A DNA stretch of 64,000 nt from Burkholderiales bacterium (GTDB lineage Bacteria; Pseudomonadota; Gammaproteobacteria; Burkholderiales; SG8-41): assembly GCA_030833315.1 (NCBI GenBank), contig JAURHM010000006.1:1-64000 (forward strand), read 5' to 3'. Below are positions 1 to 10,917 of this stretch, in pieces. The stretch's first letter is position 1; each line of letters opens with the position of its first letter. The notes below the pieces were generated by a model, which saw nothing but the letters and a program-made list of their open reading frames with translations, ran no database searches and was not told the origin of the DNA. The position numbers and the translations under genes were made by a program.

Positions 1-1112
1 GCCTGCTCGTGATCAACATTGAGCTGCTTGACCAGTCCTTCCAGCGTGTCGGACTTGAACGGCTCGCTGGTCGAGTAACGCGGCTCCAGCAGGTGCATCG
101 ATTTGGCATCAAAGATCTGGTAGACAAGGCTCTTCGGCTGCTTGAGGATCAGGCCGCCGTATTTGGCGTAGGTGAAGGCCTGGAAATCAACGCCTTCGTC
201 GATCCAGCGTTTGCCTTCGACGTTGATCATCACGCCATAGGGGTAGGACAGGCGGTTGGTCTTGTCAGTGAGGTCCTTGCGGCCGTAGTCGGGTGCACTG
301 GCGACGATCGGAGTGGCATGGCATCCACCCCAATGGCCCCAGGGCATCGCGCCGGCGTCGATCGCCATGCGCAGGCCGTCGCCGTAGTTGAAGTTGGAAC
401 CGCGCACTTTGGCGTGACCCCATTCCTGACCGAGGAAGTGGGTGCGCCAGGCCGGGTTGGTTTCAAAACCGCCGCTGCCCAGAATCACCGCCCGCGCCTT
501 GATGGTTTCGAGGCCTTTGTCGCCGCGCACCTTGACGCCGCGCACTGCGCCCTGCCCGTCCATCGACAGGTCGAGCACATGCGCTTCGTAACGGATCTCG
601 ACCCCCATGTCTTCGCAGGTCTTGAACCACTGCTGCGACAGACCGACGCCTTCATGCACGGTGCGCACGATTGCGCCCTTGGGCCATTTGATCTTGTCAC
701 CGACCCTGATGCCCATCACCGACTTGGCCAGTTCAAAGTGGTGTTTGCCGACATCCTGCATCCAGCAGGTGGTGTCGTAGGACTCGTCGATCAGCAGCTT
801 CGACAGTTCGGGATCGGACTTGTTGTCGGTGACGCGCATCAGGTCATCGGTGAACGCCTCATGCGGATAGGTCGGCACACCGGCGCGGAAGCCCGGATAT
901 TCCTCTTCGGCATTCGGCACGAAGCGATCAAGCTCATCCACGTGATTGAATACAAAGCGGAAAATGGCACCGCTGAAATGGGTGTTGCCGCCACGTTGGC
1001 CTTTGGGCGCCTTTTCCAGCAACAACACCTTTTTGGCGCCGTTTTCTCGTGCCGATACAGCCGCTGCGCAAGCCGCATTACCGCCGCCGACAATGATCAC
1101 ATCATATTCCAT
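1..1112 (-). CDS. FAD-dependent oxidoreductase, tricarballylate dehydrogenase (TcuA)-like; C-terminus truncated by window edge
   Basis: Minus-strand frame (not in ORF track because it runs off the edge) reads MEYDVIIVGGGNAACAAAVSARENGAKKVLLLEKAPKGQRGGNTHFSGAIFR..., a Rossmann GxGxxxA FAD motif typical of fumarate reductase/TcuA flavoproteins; ATG at 1112 (revcomp). Confidence 0.85.
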   Translation of the reverse strand, partial: MEYDVIIVGGGNAACAAAVSARENGAKKVLLLEKAPKGQRGGNTHFSGAIFRFVFNHVDELDRFVPNAEEEYPGFRAGVPTYPHEAFTDDLMRVTDNKSDPELSKLLIDESYDTTCWMQDVGKHHFELAKSVMGIRVGDKIKWPKGAIVRTVHEGVGLSQQWFKTCEDMGVEIRYEAHVLDLSMDGQGAVRGVKVRGDKGLETIKARAVILGSGGFETNPAWRTHFLGQEWGHAKVRGSNFNYGDGLRMAIDAGAMPWGHWGGCHATPIVASAPDYGRKDLTDKTNRLSYPYGVMINVEGKRWIDEGVDFQAFTYAKYGGLILKQPKSLVYQIFDAKSMHLLEPRYSTSEPFKSDTLEGLVKQLNVDHEQ

Positions 1113-1342
1113 TTAATGGACTCCCGATCACTTCAAGTTGGTCTGTTGGACCGGAAAATTACCGCGTAAGCTTTGCCTTAACCGCAGAATTCACCAGCGA
1201 CGGAAGTATGCGGCTGCCTATAAAAAAGTGTCAAGAAAGCGTACACGGCATTTTTTTCGTTATATGGACTCTCCATTGCCGCGAGCGTTTGCAAAACGCC
1301 GCGGTGGGGTAAACTGCGCACCAGAACAAGGAGGAGTCAGCA

Positions 1343-2722
1343 ATGAATAATGACCGTCGCGCCATCGGCGCACCAACCCGCGAACTCGCGGACTGGATCA
1401 GCAGCCTCAAATACGAAGACATCCCGCAACGCACCCGCGAAGTCGTGCGCATTGCGATCCTCGATACGCTGGGCTGCGGTGTTTACGGCTGGTGCACGCC
1501 CTGGGCCGACATGATGCTGAAGTGGGCGCGCAGCGGCAGCAGCGGTAAAGGTGAAGCCACGGTCTGGGGTGAAAAGAACACATCGATGCGCGTCGCTGAC
1601 GCCGCACTGGTCAACGGCGTGGCCTCCCACGCTTTCGAACTCGACGATTATCACAACGCCAAACTGCATGCGGGTGCGGTCGCCGTGCCCGCCGCCATCG
1701 CCATGGCGGAAAAACTCAATGCCGACGGCCGCGCGCTCGTCACCGCGATCGCTGCCGGTTATGAAACCATGATCCGCTCCAGCCTCGCCTCGAATCCGTC
1801 AGCAACACGCCTTCGCGGCTGGCACATCACCGGCATCTACGGCCCCTTCGCCGCCGCAGCGGCCTGCTCCTCGCTGCTTAAACTGAATCCGGAACAGACC
1901 ACATGGGCCTTGGGCCTGGCCGGCACTCAGGGCGCGGGCACCTGGGCCTTTAATGCCGACGGCACGATGAGCAAACGCCTGCACGCCGGCAAGGCCGCGC
2001 ATTCGGGCGTACTCGCCGCGGAACTGGCTGCACTGGGCTTCACCGGCCCGACGCAGATTTATGAATACGGCGACGGCGGCGTGCTGAAAGCGCACTCCGA
2101 TGATTCCGACGCTGCGCTGCTGACGCGTGATCTCGGTCGCGTATGGCATACCGAAACCAATTCGATCAAGCCCTACTCCTGCTGCGGCAGCACGCATGCC
2201 TATATCGATGCCGCGCTGGCGGTGCGCAACAAGATCGGCGCCCCCTGGGATCTGAATCGCAAGGTCAAGGTCGGCCTGTCCAATGTGGTCGATGTGCAGT
2301 GCGGCTTCACCTATGCCCCGGGCAGCGCACTCAATGCGCAAATGAGCCTGCGCTACGTCATCGCAGCCGCATTGGTCGACGGCAAGGTCCTGCCGCCGCA
2401 GTTCACCGACGAACGCATGAAGGATCCGGCACTGATCAAACTCGCCGCACACCTTGACTGCGAACACGATCCCAAACTTGACGCCCTGTATCCGAAACAT
2501 TTCGCCGGCTGGGTCGCCGCCGAAAAAGACGGCCAGTGGGTGCGTACCGACATCCTCAATCCGACGGGGTCAATCGACAACCCGGTGGATGCCAAAGGTG
2601 TCACCGAGAAATTCCGCGGCATCAATCCGCAACTGCCGGTGGATGCCATCGCCAAAGTCGCGCTCGATATCGAAAACCATTCGGTACGCGAGTTGCTGGC
2701 ACTGGCAGCACAACGCGCCTGA
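1343..2722 (+). CDS. MmgE/PrpD family protein (2-methylcitrate dehydratase superfamily)
   Basis: 459 aa ORF; FELDDYHNAKLHAGAVAVPAAIA and KPYSCCGSTHAYIDA motifs; RBS aggagg upstream. Confidence 0.9.
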   Translation: MNNDRRAIGAPTRELADWISSLKYEDIPQRTREVVRIAILDTLGCGVYGWCTPWADMMLKWARSGSSGKGEATVWGEKNTSMRVADAALVNGVASHAFELDDYHNAKLHAGAVAVPAAIAMAEKLNADGRALVTAIAAGYETMIRSSLASNPSATRLRGWHITGIYGPFAAAAACSSLLKLNPEQTTWALGLAGTQGAGTWAFNADGTMSKRLHAGKAAHSGVLAAELAALGFTGPTQIYEYGDGGVLKAHSDDSDAALLTRDLGRVWHTETNSIKPYSCCGSTHAYIDAALAVRNKIGAPWDLNRKVKVGLSNVVDVQCGFTYAPGSALNAQMSLRYVIAAALVDGKVLPPQFTDERMKDPALIKLAAHLDCEHDPKLDALYPKHFAGWVAAEKDGQWVRTDILNPTGSIDNPVDAKGVTEKFRGINPQLPVDAIAKVALDIENHSVRELLALAAQRA

Positions 2723-2760
2723 ACATCCTTCAATAAAAGCAACAAGGAAAGCGGACCGCC

Positions 2761-3822
2761 ATGGCCGTCAAAAAAATCCAGGATAAAAACCGCAAGATCG
2801 CCGTTGTCGGCAGCGGTGCCATCGGCAGCAGCATCGGCGCCGACCTGACGCGCGCCGGGCATGATGTCACTTTGATCGATCAGTGGCCCTCGCATGTGCG
2901 TGCCATGAAAACCAACGGTCTGCAGATCCAGTTCAAGGACGGCTCGCAGTTTCAGGTGCCGGTAAAGGCACTGAACCTGTGCGCGATGTCATCCGAACAG
3001 CTGGAATTCGACATCGTCTTCCTTGCCTGCAAATCCAATGACACACGCTGGATGGCCGAATTCATCAAGCCCTGGCTGAAAGCGGACGGCTTCGTCGTCG
3101 GCGCACAGAACGGCATGAACGATGACGCCATCGCATCCATCGTCGGCCGCAATCGCGTGGTCGGCTGCGTCGTTGAACTGCAGGCGGAACTGTTCACCCA
3201 GGGCACGATCCAGCGCAACACGCTGCGCAAGGGTACCTGGTTCACGGTCGGCGAACTCGACGGCACGCTGACACCGCGGGTCAAGGAAGTCTCCGGCCTG
3301 CTCGGCGAAGTCGGCCGCTGCGACATCACCAGCAACATCTACGGCGCAAAGTGGACCAAGCTGATCGCCAACACCATGACCATGGGGCCGTTCAGCCTGC
3401 TCGGGCTGCGCAATTTCGAAGCCTGCGCCCTGCCCGGCATGATGGATATTTCGGTGCAGCTGGGACGCGAATCGCTGGCTGTCGGCGCCGCACTGGGTTA
3501 CCGCATTGAACCGCTGTTCGGGCTGCGCGCCGATGAATTTGCCGGTTCCAGCGACGACAACCTGATCACCACGATGAAAACACTGATGTCGCATGTCGGC
3601 GGTGGCCGCACCGCGCCGATTCACGACCACCTCAAGGGACGCACCAGCGAAATCGCCTTCATCAGCGGCCTGGTGTCGGCGAAGGGCCGTGAGCTCGGCA
3701 TCGCCACGCCGGCCAACGATGCCGTCACAGCCATCGACCACCAGATCAACCGCCGCGAAATCATCATGGATGCGGAAAACTATGCGCTGTTGCGCAGCAA
3801 GATCGGCCTGCCGCCGGCATAG
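2761..3822 (+). CDS. Ketopantoate reductase family protein (2-dehydropantoate 2-reductase-like)
   Basis: 353 aa; N-terminal IAVVGSGAIGSSIGADLTRAGHDVTLID Rossmann motif, KWTKLIANTMTMGPFSLLG ApbA/PanE C-terminal motif. Confidence 0.85.
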   Translation: MAVKKIQDKNRKIAVVGSGAIGSSIGADLTRAGHDVTLIDQWPSHVRAMKTNGLQIQFKDGSQFQVPVKALNLCAMSSEQLEFDIVFLACKSNDTRWMAEFIKPWLKADGFVVGAQNGMNDDAIASIVGRNRVVGCVVELQAELFTQGTIQRNTLRKGTWFTVGELDGTLTPRVKEVSGLLGEVGRCDITSNIYGAKWTKLIANTMTMGPFSLLGLRNFEACALPGMMDISVQLGRESLAVGAALGYRIEPLFGLRADEFAGSSDDNLITTMKTLMSHVGGGRTAPIHDHLKGRTSEIAFISGLVSAKGRELGIATPANDAVTAIDHQINRREIIMDAENYALLRSKIGLPPA

Positions 3823-3858
3823 GTGGCGATCAACATAAAAAAATTCCGGAGGAGCATC

Positions 3859-4833
3859 ATGGGAACACCTTTTAACCGCGCCGTTGTTCTGGCCTGCATG
3901 GTTGCCGCCGGCGGTATCGCCCCTGTTACCGCCGCAACTTTTCCTGAACGCCCGGTGCGCCTGCTCGCAGCTTCAGCAGCCGGCGGCGGCACCGACATCA
4001 TCGCGCGCCTGCTCGCACAGAAACTCACCGACATCTGGGGCCAGCAGGCGATCGTCGACAACCGCCCGGGTGGCGGCGGCGTGATTGCCACCGACATCAC
4101 CGCGAAGGCGGTACCCGACGGCTACACGCTGCTGCTGCAGAGCGTCGGCATTGCCTATGCACCGGCGCTGTACAAGAACCTGCCCTTCGACGTGAAGCGC
4201 GACATCACTGCGATTTCCATTGTCGGCACGCAACCCTTCGTGCTGGCCCTGCACCCTTCGGTGCCGGCGAAATCGGTGACCGAACTGGTCGCTCTCGCAA
4301 AATCGAAACCCGGCCAGCTGCGTTTTGCCTCAGGCGGCGTCAGCGGCGCATCCCACCTCGGCTCGGAACTGTTCCGCGTCACCGCGGGCGTCGACATGAT
4401 CCATGTGCCGTATAAAGGCACCGGCCCCGGCACCACGGCGCTGTTGACCGGTGAGGTGCAGATGGCAATTGCCGGTGTCGGCACCATCATGCCGCACGCC
4501 AAAAGCGGCAAGGTGCGCGCTCTCGCGGTCACCGGCGCCAAGCGCAGCCCCGTCGCACCCGAGCTGCCGACAGTCGCCGAAAACGGCCTGCCCGGTTATG
4601 CCTTCGATGTCTGGTACGGCGTGTTCGCCACTTCCAAAACGCCGCGCGCGACCCTCGGTAAAATCAACGCCGACATCAACACCGCGGTGCGCGATACCGA
4701 AACCATCAAACGTTTTGCCGGCGCAGGCGTCGACCTGATCGGCGGCAGCGTTGAGGATTCGAACAAGTACCTGCAGGCGGAAATGACCAAGTGGTCGAAA
4801 GTCATCCGTGAAGCAGGCATCAAGGCCGATTGA
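3859..4833 (+). CDS. Tripartite tricarboxylate transporter substrate-binding protein (Bug/TctC family)
   Basis: Signal peptide then FPERPVRLLAASAAGGGTDIIARLLAQKL...VDNRPGGGGVIATDI; RBS ggagg before ATG 3859 (ORF track start 3823 is upstream). Confidence 0.93.
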   Translation: MGTPFNRAVVLACMVAAGGIAPVTAATFPERPVRLLAASAAGGGTDIIARLLAQKLTDIWGQQAIVDNRPGGGGVIATDITAKAVPDGYTLLLQSVGIAYAPALYKNLPFDVKRDITAISIVGTQPFVLALHPSVPAKSVTELVALAKSKPGQLRFASGGVSGASHLGSELFRVTAGVDMIHVPYKGTGPGTTALLTGEVQMAIAGVGTIMPHAKSGKVRALAVTGAKRSPVAPELPTVAENGLPGYAFDVWYGVFATSKTPRATLGKINADINTAVRDTETIKRFAGAGVDLIGGSVEDSNKYLQAEMTKWSKVIREAGIKAD

Positions 4834-4861
4834 TTTTTCTGCACAACCGGAGGAGAACTGC

Positions 4862-5839
4862 ATGCAAACCGCAAAATTCCTATCCGCTGCAATGGCGCTG
4901 GCCGCACTCTGCGCAACGCCCCACACGTTTGCAGCACAGGCCGACAAATATCCCAGCCGGCCGGTGCGCATGCTGGTGCCTTTTGCTCCGGGCGGCGGCA
5001 CCGACATCACCGCGCGCCTGATTGCCGCCAACGTCACCACGGCCTTCGGCCAGCAGGTGATCGTCGACAACCGTGCCGGCGGCGGCGGCACGATCGGCGC
5101 CGAGATGGCGGTACGCGCCGCACCCGACGGCTACACCGTGATCATGGTGTCGGGCAGCTACGGCACCAATGCCGCGCTTTACAGCCTGCCCTATGATCCG
5201 GTGAAGGATATCCAGCCCATCGTGATGATCGGCGATACCGGATTCGTGCTGTCGCTGCATCCTTCGGTGCCGGCAAAAACCGTTCAGGAACTGATCAATC
5301 ATGCGAAGGCCAATCCGGGCAAACTGAACTACGCGTCGACCGGTACCGGCGGCATCACCCATCTCGCCACCGAATTGTTCAATCTGATGGCAGTCACCAA
5401 AATGACGCACATTCCCTACAAGGGCACCGGCCCGGCGCTCGCCGATCTGCTCGGCGGACAGGTTCAGCTCATTTTCGGCGCGATGCCGGCGGCGATTCCG
5501 CACGTCAAATCCGGCAAGCTGCGCGGCGTCGGCGTCACCACCGCAAAACGCGCTCCCGCGCTGCCCGACATGCCGACCATCGGCGAAACGGTGAAGGACT
5601 ACGAAGCGCCGCTGTGGTACGGCTTGTGGGGCCCGAAAGGCCTGCCGAAACCGATCATCACGCGCTGGAACCAGGAAGTGGCGAAAGCACTGCAGACCGA
5701 GGAAATGAAAAAGCGGCTCGCCACCGACGGCGTCGAACCGGCCGGCGGACCGCCTGAACAGTTCCTCAATGCCATCGCCCGTGACGTCGAGAAATGGAAG
5801 AAAGTGGTCAAGGCAGCTAATATCAAGGTATCGAGCTGA
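4862..5839 (+). CDS. Bug/TctC family substrate-binding protein
   Basis: YPSRPVRMLVPFAPGGGTDITARLIAANV...IVDNRAGGGGTIGAEM; RBS ggagga before ATG 4862. Confidence 0.93.
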   Translation: MQTAKFLSAAMALAALCATPHTFAAQADKYPSRPVRMLVPFAPGGGTDITARLIAANVTTAFGQQVIVDNRAGGGGTIGAEMAVRAAPDGYTVIMVSGSYGTNAALYSLPYDPVKDIQPIVMIGDTGFVLSLHPSVPAKTVQELINHAKANPGKLNYASTGTGGITHLATELFNLMAVTKMTHIPYKGTGPALADLLGGQVQLIFGAMPAAIPHVKSGKLRGVGVTTAKRAPALPDMPTIGETVKDYEAPLWYGLWGPKGLPKPIITRWNQEVAKALQTEEMKKRLATDGVEPAGGPPEQFLNAIARDVEKWKKVVKAANIKVSS

Positions 5840-5915
5840 TGGTGAACAGCGGTGTTACGGCTTTTGCAGCACTCGGGAAAACGTAAAAACCGTTTTAAAA
5901 CATAAGCTTAATAAA

Positions 5916-5946
5916 ACCGGCGCCTCAGGGGCGCCGGCGTTTTTTC
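5916..5946 (+). terminator. Rho-independent terminator after the Bug pair
   Basis: ACCGGCGCC-TCAG-GGGCGCCGGCG followed by TTTTTT. Confidence 0.8.
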
Positions 5947-5978
5947 AACCCGGCATCACACTGGAGAATGCAGCAATC

Positions 5979-6434
5979 ATGAAATTCCGCAGAGTCGTCA
6001 CCGACACCAACAAAGAAGGCAAGGCCTACATCAAATCCGACGCCGTGATCGACCCGATCCCGATGCGCCCCGGTTTTCACAACATCCCGATGTGGGCGAC
6101 CAAAAAACTGCCTGCGGAGATGACCACAGAAGATCCGAACACCTGGGAACTGGGCACCAGTCTGGCCGGCGGTTCGGTATTCCGCCTCGCCAAGTACGAT
6201 CCGGGCGTCGCCAAACGCTGGCACGTCACCGATTCGGTCGACTACGCGATCTGCCTCGCCGGCGAACTGTGGATGCAGCTGGACGGCGGCGAAGAAGTGC
6301 ACCTGACGCCGGGCACCGTGATCATCCAGCGCCAGACCATGCACAACTGGGAAAACCGCGGCAAGGAACCCTGCATCATGGCCTACGTACTGCTCGCCAC
6401 CGAGGGCGCGAAGACCACCGGCTGGGATCACTGA
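5979..6434 (+). CDS. Cupin domain-containing protein
   Basis: Starts MKFRRVVTDTNKEGKAYIKSDAVID; cupin motifs GELWMQLDGGEEVHLTPGTVIIQRQTMHNWENRGKEPCIM. Confidence 0.85.
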   Translation: MKFRRVVTDTNKEGKAYIKSDAVIDPIPMRPGFHNIPMWATKKLPAEMTTEDPNTWELGTSLAGGSVFRLAKYDPGVAKRWHVTDSVDYAICLAGELWMQLDGGEEVHLTPGTVIIQRQTMHNWENRGKEPCIMAYVLLATEGAKTTGWDH

Positions 6435-6479
6435 TCAAGACTGCGGCGCGGAAACATTCCGCGCCGCATCTCTTCTGTC

Positions 6480-6875
6480 ATGGCCTACATCGAAGAATCA
6501 CTCTCCGCAGGCGAAGAAATAGCCGGCCTGTTCGAACAGCACTGGATCGTTCGCATCCCGATGGTGATCTGGCTGTTTTTCGTCATCACCCTGCCACTCG
6601 CGGTATATGAATACCTGCGCGTGCGTTACACCGAACTCGGTCTCACCAACAAACGAGTCATCTGCAAGACCGGCATCATCAGCCGCCAATCCGAAGAAAT
6701 GAAACTGACCTCGATCGAAACCGTCGAGATCGATCAGGGGGTCCTTGGCCGCATCCTCGGCTACGGCAATATCCACGTCAGCGGTCGCGGCATCAGCGAT
6801 GTGGTTCTGCGCAGCGTCAAGGACCCGATGGCGGTCAAACGCGCCATCGAAAGCATCAGCAACCCGGCCTCCTGA
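6480..6875 (+). CDS. PH domain (bPH2/YdbS-like) membrane protein
   Basis: 131 aa; YLRVRYTELGLTNKRVICKTGIISRQSEEMKLTSIETVEIDQGVLGRILGYGNIHVSGRG. Confidence 0.85.
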   Translation: MAYIEESLSAGEEIAGLFEQHWIVRIPMVIWLFFVITLPLAVYEYLRVRYTELGLTNKRVICKTGIISRQSEEMKLTSIETVEIDQGVLGRILGYGNIHVSGRGISDVVLRSVKDPMAVKRAIESISNPAS

Positions 6876-6905
6876 ACCGCCGGAACAGCCCGGGCCGCCT
6901 CCGGC

Positions 6906-8345
6906 TCAAGTCCAGTTCGCCCGCGCGCGCAATCCTGCCGCGCAATCCGCAGCCTCGCGCAGCACCTGAGTGTGATCCAGCGCAGTGAACTGCCCCGCGC
7001 GGCGCAGCACCCGGCCATCCACGATCACCGTATCGACATTGCGCGGCTGCGCGAACGTTACCAGCGCTTCATAGGGATCGCTCATCGGCGACATATTGAT
7101 GTCGCCGGTGCGCACCAGGATGATGTCGGCGCGTTTGCCTGGCGTCAGTGAACCGGTGCGGTCGGCGATGCCCAGATCGACGGCACCGTCGAGGGTCGCC
7201 AGCTGCACCAGCCGCTTTGAAGTCAGGGGTACCTTCGGTCCGATGCGGTGCTGGTGCAGCGCATACAGAATGCGCATGCACTGGAAATAATCGCAGGCGT
7301 AACTGCCGGTATGGTCGATCGAGATACTGACCTTGACCCCTGCCTGCAGCAACTCCGCCAACTGGATCACGCCGGCGCTGGCCGCGCGACGCGACTCCCC
7401 GGTCGGCGAGGTGCTGTAACTGACGCCGTGTTTGCTGAGCATCTGGCGTTCCGCCGCCGTGGTCAGCAATGGATGCACCAGCTGCAGGTCCGGACCGAGC
7501 AGTCCTGTCGATTCCAGCAGCGTGATCGGGCTCGGCCCCGAAGTGTGCATGGTGATCGGCAGACCGAGGGCGCGTGCCCCGCCCCAGTCCTTGCGCGCGG
7601 TGTCCACCGAGATATTGCCGCGCAGCGGATTGGTCGTGTCGCCGACGTTACGCGATGAAATGCCCAGCGTCAGCATTCCGTCATTCGGCATCCACTGGCG
7701 TTTGATCTGCGCCAATCCTTCGAGATCCATCGGCTGCTCATCGGGATAACCCATCGGCGTGCCGTAGGCGAGACGGCCGCGCAGTCCGACGTCGCGCATC
7801 GCGCGCAGCTCGGCATCGGCATGCGCCGGCGAGCGGATGTTGTGCGCCCAGTTGTGCACCGTGGTTGCACCCGCGCTCAAGCCTTCGGCGAGGCCGAGTT
7901 TGACGCTGCGGTAACTGTCTTCCGGCGTGTAGAACCGGCCGAGGCGGTTGGTCACCGGCTGATAACCGCTTTTCGGATTATCAATGCGGATTACCGGACG
8001 CAACACGCTGGTCCACAGATGCCAGTGCGTATCGACAAAACCCGGCATGCAGATCATGCCCCCGGCATCGATCACCGTCGCCGACGGTGCCGCGATGTCG
8101 CGCGCCACGCCGACAATCGCGCCATCGCGCACAAGCACGTCGCCGCGGACAAAATCACCGACTTTGGCGTCCATACTCAGAATGGTCGCGCCGCGAATCA
8201 GATATTCACCACGACCGGGCAGGCCGCCGGCGGCGCCGCTAAGGCCGCCCGTCTGCGCGCAGCCCATTCCCGACGCCAAACCCGTTGCCGCCAGTGCTGT
8301 TGCGGTCTTGAGCCAGCTGCGCCGGCCCGCATTCAGTTCATCCAT
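6906..8345 (-). CDS. Amidohydrolase family protein (metal-dependent deaminase/chlorohydrolase-like) with N-terminal export-like signal
   Basis: PGFVDTHWHLW metal motif, TLDGAVDLGIADRTGSLTPGKRADIILV C-terminal motif; likely start MDELNAGRRSWLKTATALAATGLASGMGCAQ at 8345. Confidence 0.85.
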   Translation of the reverse strand: MDELNAGRRSWLKTATALAATGLASGMGCAQTGGLSGAAGGLPGRGEYLIRGATILSMDAKVGDFVRGDVLVRDGAIVGVARDIAAPSATVIDAGGMICMPGFVDTHWHLWTSVLRPVIRIDNPKSGYQPVTNRLGRFYTPEDSYRSVKLGLAEGLSAGATTVHNWAHNIRSPAHADAELRAMRDVGLRGRLAYGTPMGYPDEQPMDLEGLAQIKRQWMPNDGMLTLGISSRNVGDTTNPLRGNISVDTARKDWGGARALGLPITMHTSGPSPITLLESTGLLGPDLQLVHPLLTTAAERQMLSKHGVSYSTSPTGESRRAASAGVIQLAELLQAGVKVSISIDHTGSYACDYFQCMRILYALHQHRIGPKVPLTSKRLVQLATLDGAVDLGIADRTGSLTPGKRADIILVRTGDINMSPMSDPYEALVTFAQPRNVDTVIVDGRVLRRAGQFTALDHTQVLREAADCAAGLRARANWT

Positions 8346-8426
8346 GATCCCCTCCCTGCAGGCCGTGGTCGGCCCTGTTGGACTGTAATTCTTTATGACC
8401 ATGCTAGCACGCGTTGCGGGGCGCCC

Positions 8427-9398
8427 TCAGTTCCTCATCGGCGTGATTCCGGCGCCGCGGATCACCGTCCCCCACTTGGCGATCTCCTTGCGCACCCGGT
8501 CATCCAACTCCGCCGGTGTCGAGGTTGAAAACTCGGCCCCTTGCGCGACAAAACGCTCGCGGATTTCACGCTGCGTGAACATGGCCACAGTTTCGGAATT
8601 GATCTTGTGGATCACGGTGCCCGGCGTATGCGCAGGGGCAAACAGCGCGAACCAGCCGATCGCCTCATAACCCGGCAGTCCAGCTTCCGCCATCGTCGGC
8701 ACTTCCGGCAACACCGTGGCGCGTCGCAAGCTCGAAATCGCCAGGGCGCGGGTGCGGCCGTTGCGGATATTGGGAAAGGTGGTGGCCAGTCCGCCGAACA
8801 TCACCGAAATCTGTCCACCGAGCAACTCATACATGGCCGGAACCCCGCCTTTGTACGGCACATGGGTAATGAACAATCCCGCGCGCTGCGCAAACAGCAC
8901 GGCCGCCAGATGCGAAGCAGTCCCCACACCGGAACTGCCGTAATCGAGTTCATGCGGACGGCGCCGTGCAAAGTTGATCAGTTCCGCCACCGATTTCACC
9001 GGCAGCGACGGATGCACGATCAAAACGCTGGGCACCTGCGCCACCATGGTCACCGGCGCGAAGTCGCGCAGCGTGTCGTAAGGCAATCGCGTCCACAGCG
9101 AGGGATTGGTGACATGCGAGGTGTATGCCATCAGCAGGTTGTAGCCGTCGGGCGGCGACTTGGCGACCAGTTCGGAGCCGATCATGCCGCCGGCACCGGG
9201 GCGGTTGTCGACGATCACGCCCTGCCCCCAGACCTCGAAAAAATGCGCCGCCAGTGTGCGTGCGAACACGTCGGTGGAGCCGCCGGCCGCAATCGGCACG
9301 ACGATGCGCACGGTACGGCTCGGGTAGGCCTGCGCCGCGGCCGTTGCGGCAGCCGCCAGCAGAATCCAGGCCAAACCGGTGCGATAAAAACGATTCAC
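8427..9398 (-). CDS. Bug/TctC family substrate-binding protein
   Basis: YPSRTVRIVVPIAAGGSTDVFARTLAAHF...VDNRPGAGGMIGSELVAKSPPDGY. Confidence 0.92.
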   Translation of the reverse strand: MNRFYRTGLAWILLAAAATAAAQAYPSRTVRIVVPIAAGGSTDVFARTLAAHFFEVWGQGVIVDNRPGAGGMIGSELVAKSPPDGYNLLMAYTSHVTNPSLWTRLPYDTLRDFAPVTMVAQVPSVLIVHPSLPVKSVAELINFARRRPHELDYGSSGVGTASHLAAVLFAQRAGLFITHVPYKGGVPAMYELLGGQISVMFGGLATTFPNIRNGRTRALAISSLRRATVLPEVPTMAEAGLPGYEAIGWFALFAPAHTPGTVIHKINSETVAMFTQREIRERFVAQGAEFSTSTPAELDDRVRKEIAKWGTVIRGAGITPMRN

Positions 9399-9503
9399 GG
9401 GGAAATTGTAATCTGCGGCAAGGGGGTTTCGCGCTAAAATTGGTCCTGTTAAGAGCGGCCCTATTTACCGCAATACGTCACGGCAAAACACGGCAACATC
9501 TCC

Positions 9504-9752
9504 ATGAGCAAACCCACCCTGTTCGAAGGCGAGCTGCACGACGCCATGCAGCAACTCTGTGACGAGACCATTGAGGCCATGCAACTGGCCAAGGTCAGCC
9601 CTGATCTGGATGATCTTTCAGCGGTTTTCGCGGTCGCCCTGCTGAAACTGGGCATGGCCACAGGCTTCGTCGAACAGCAGCACCCCGGCTTCGCCAAGGA
9701 AGTCGAAGAAAAACGTCAGCGGGTGATTGCCGCGCTGACCCAGAAACACTGA
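9504..9752 (+). CDS. Conserved hypothetical small acidic protein
   Basis: 82 aa ORF, in frame and tightly upstream of the cysteine desulfurase; no antisense competitor with better support. Confidence 0.55.
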   Translation: MSKPTLFEGELHDAMQQLCDETIEAMQLAKVSPDLDDLSAVFAVALLKLGMATGFVEQQHPGFAKEVEEKRQRVIAALTQKH

Positions 9753-9757
9753 GGCCC

Positions 9758-10915
<1,158 letters not shown>

Positions 10916-10917
10916 GC

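Noticed and set aside
9-1169. 386-aa plus-strand ORF
   Set aside because: Antisense shadow of the TcuA-like flavoprotein gene, which has clear family motifs on the minus strand.
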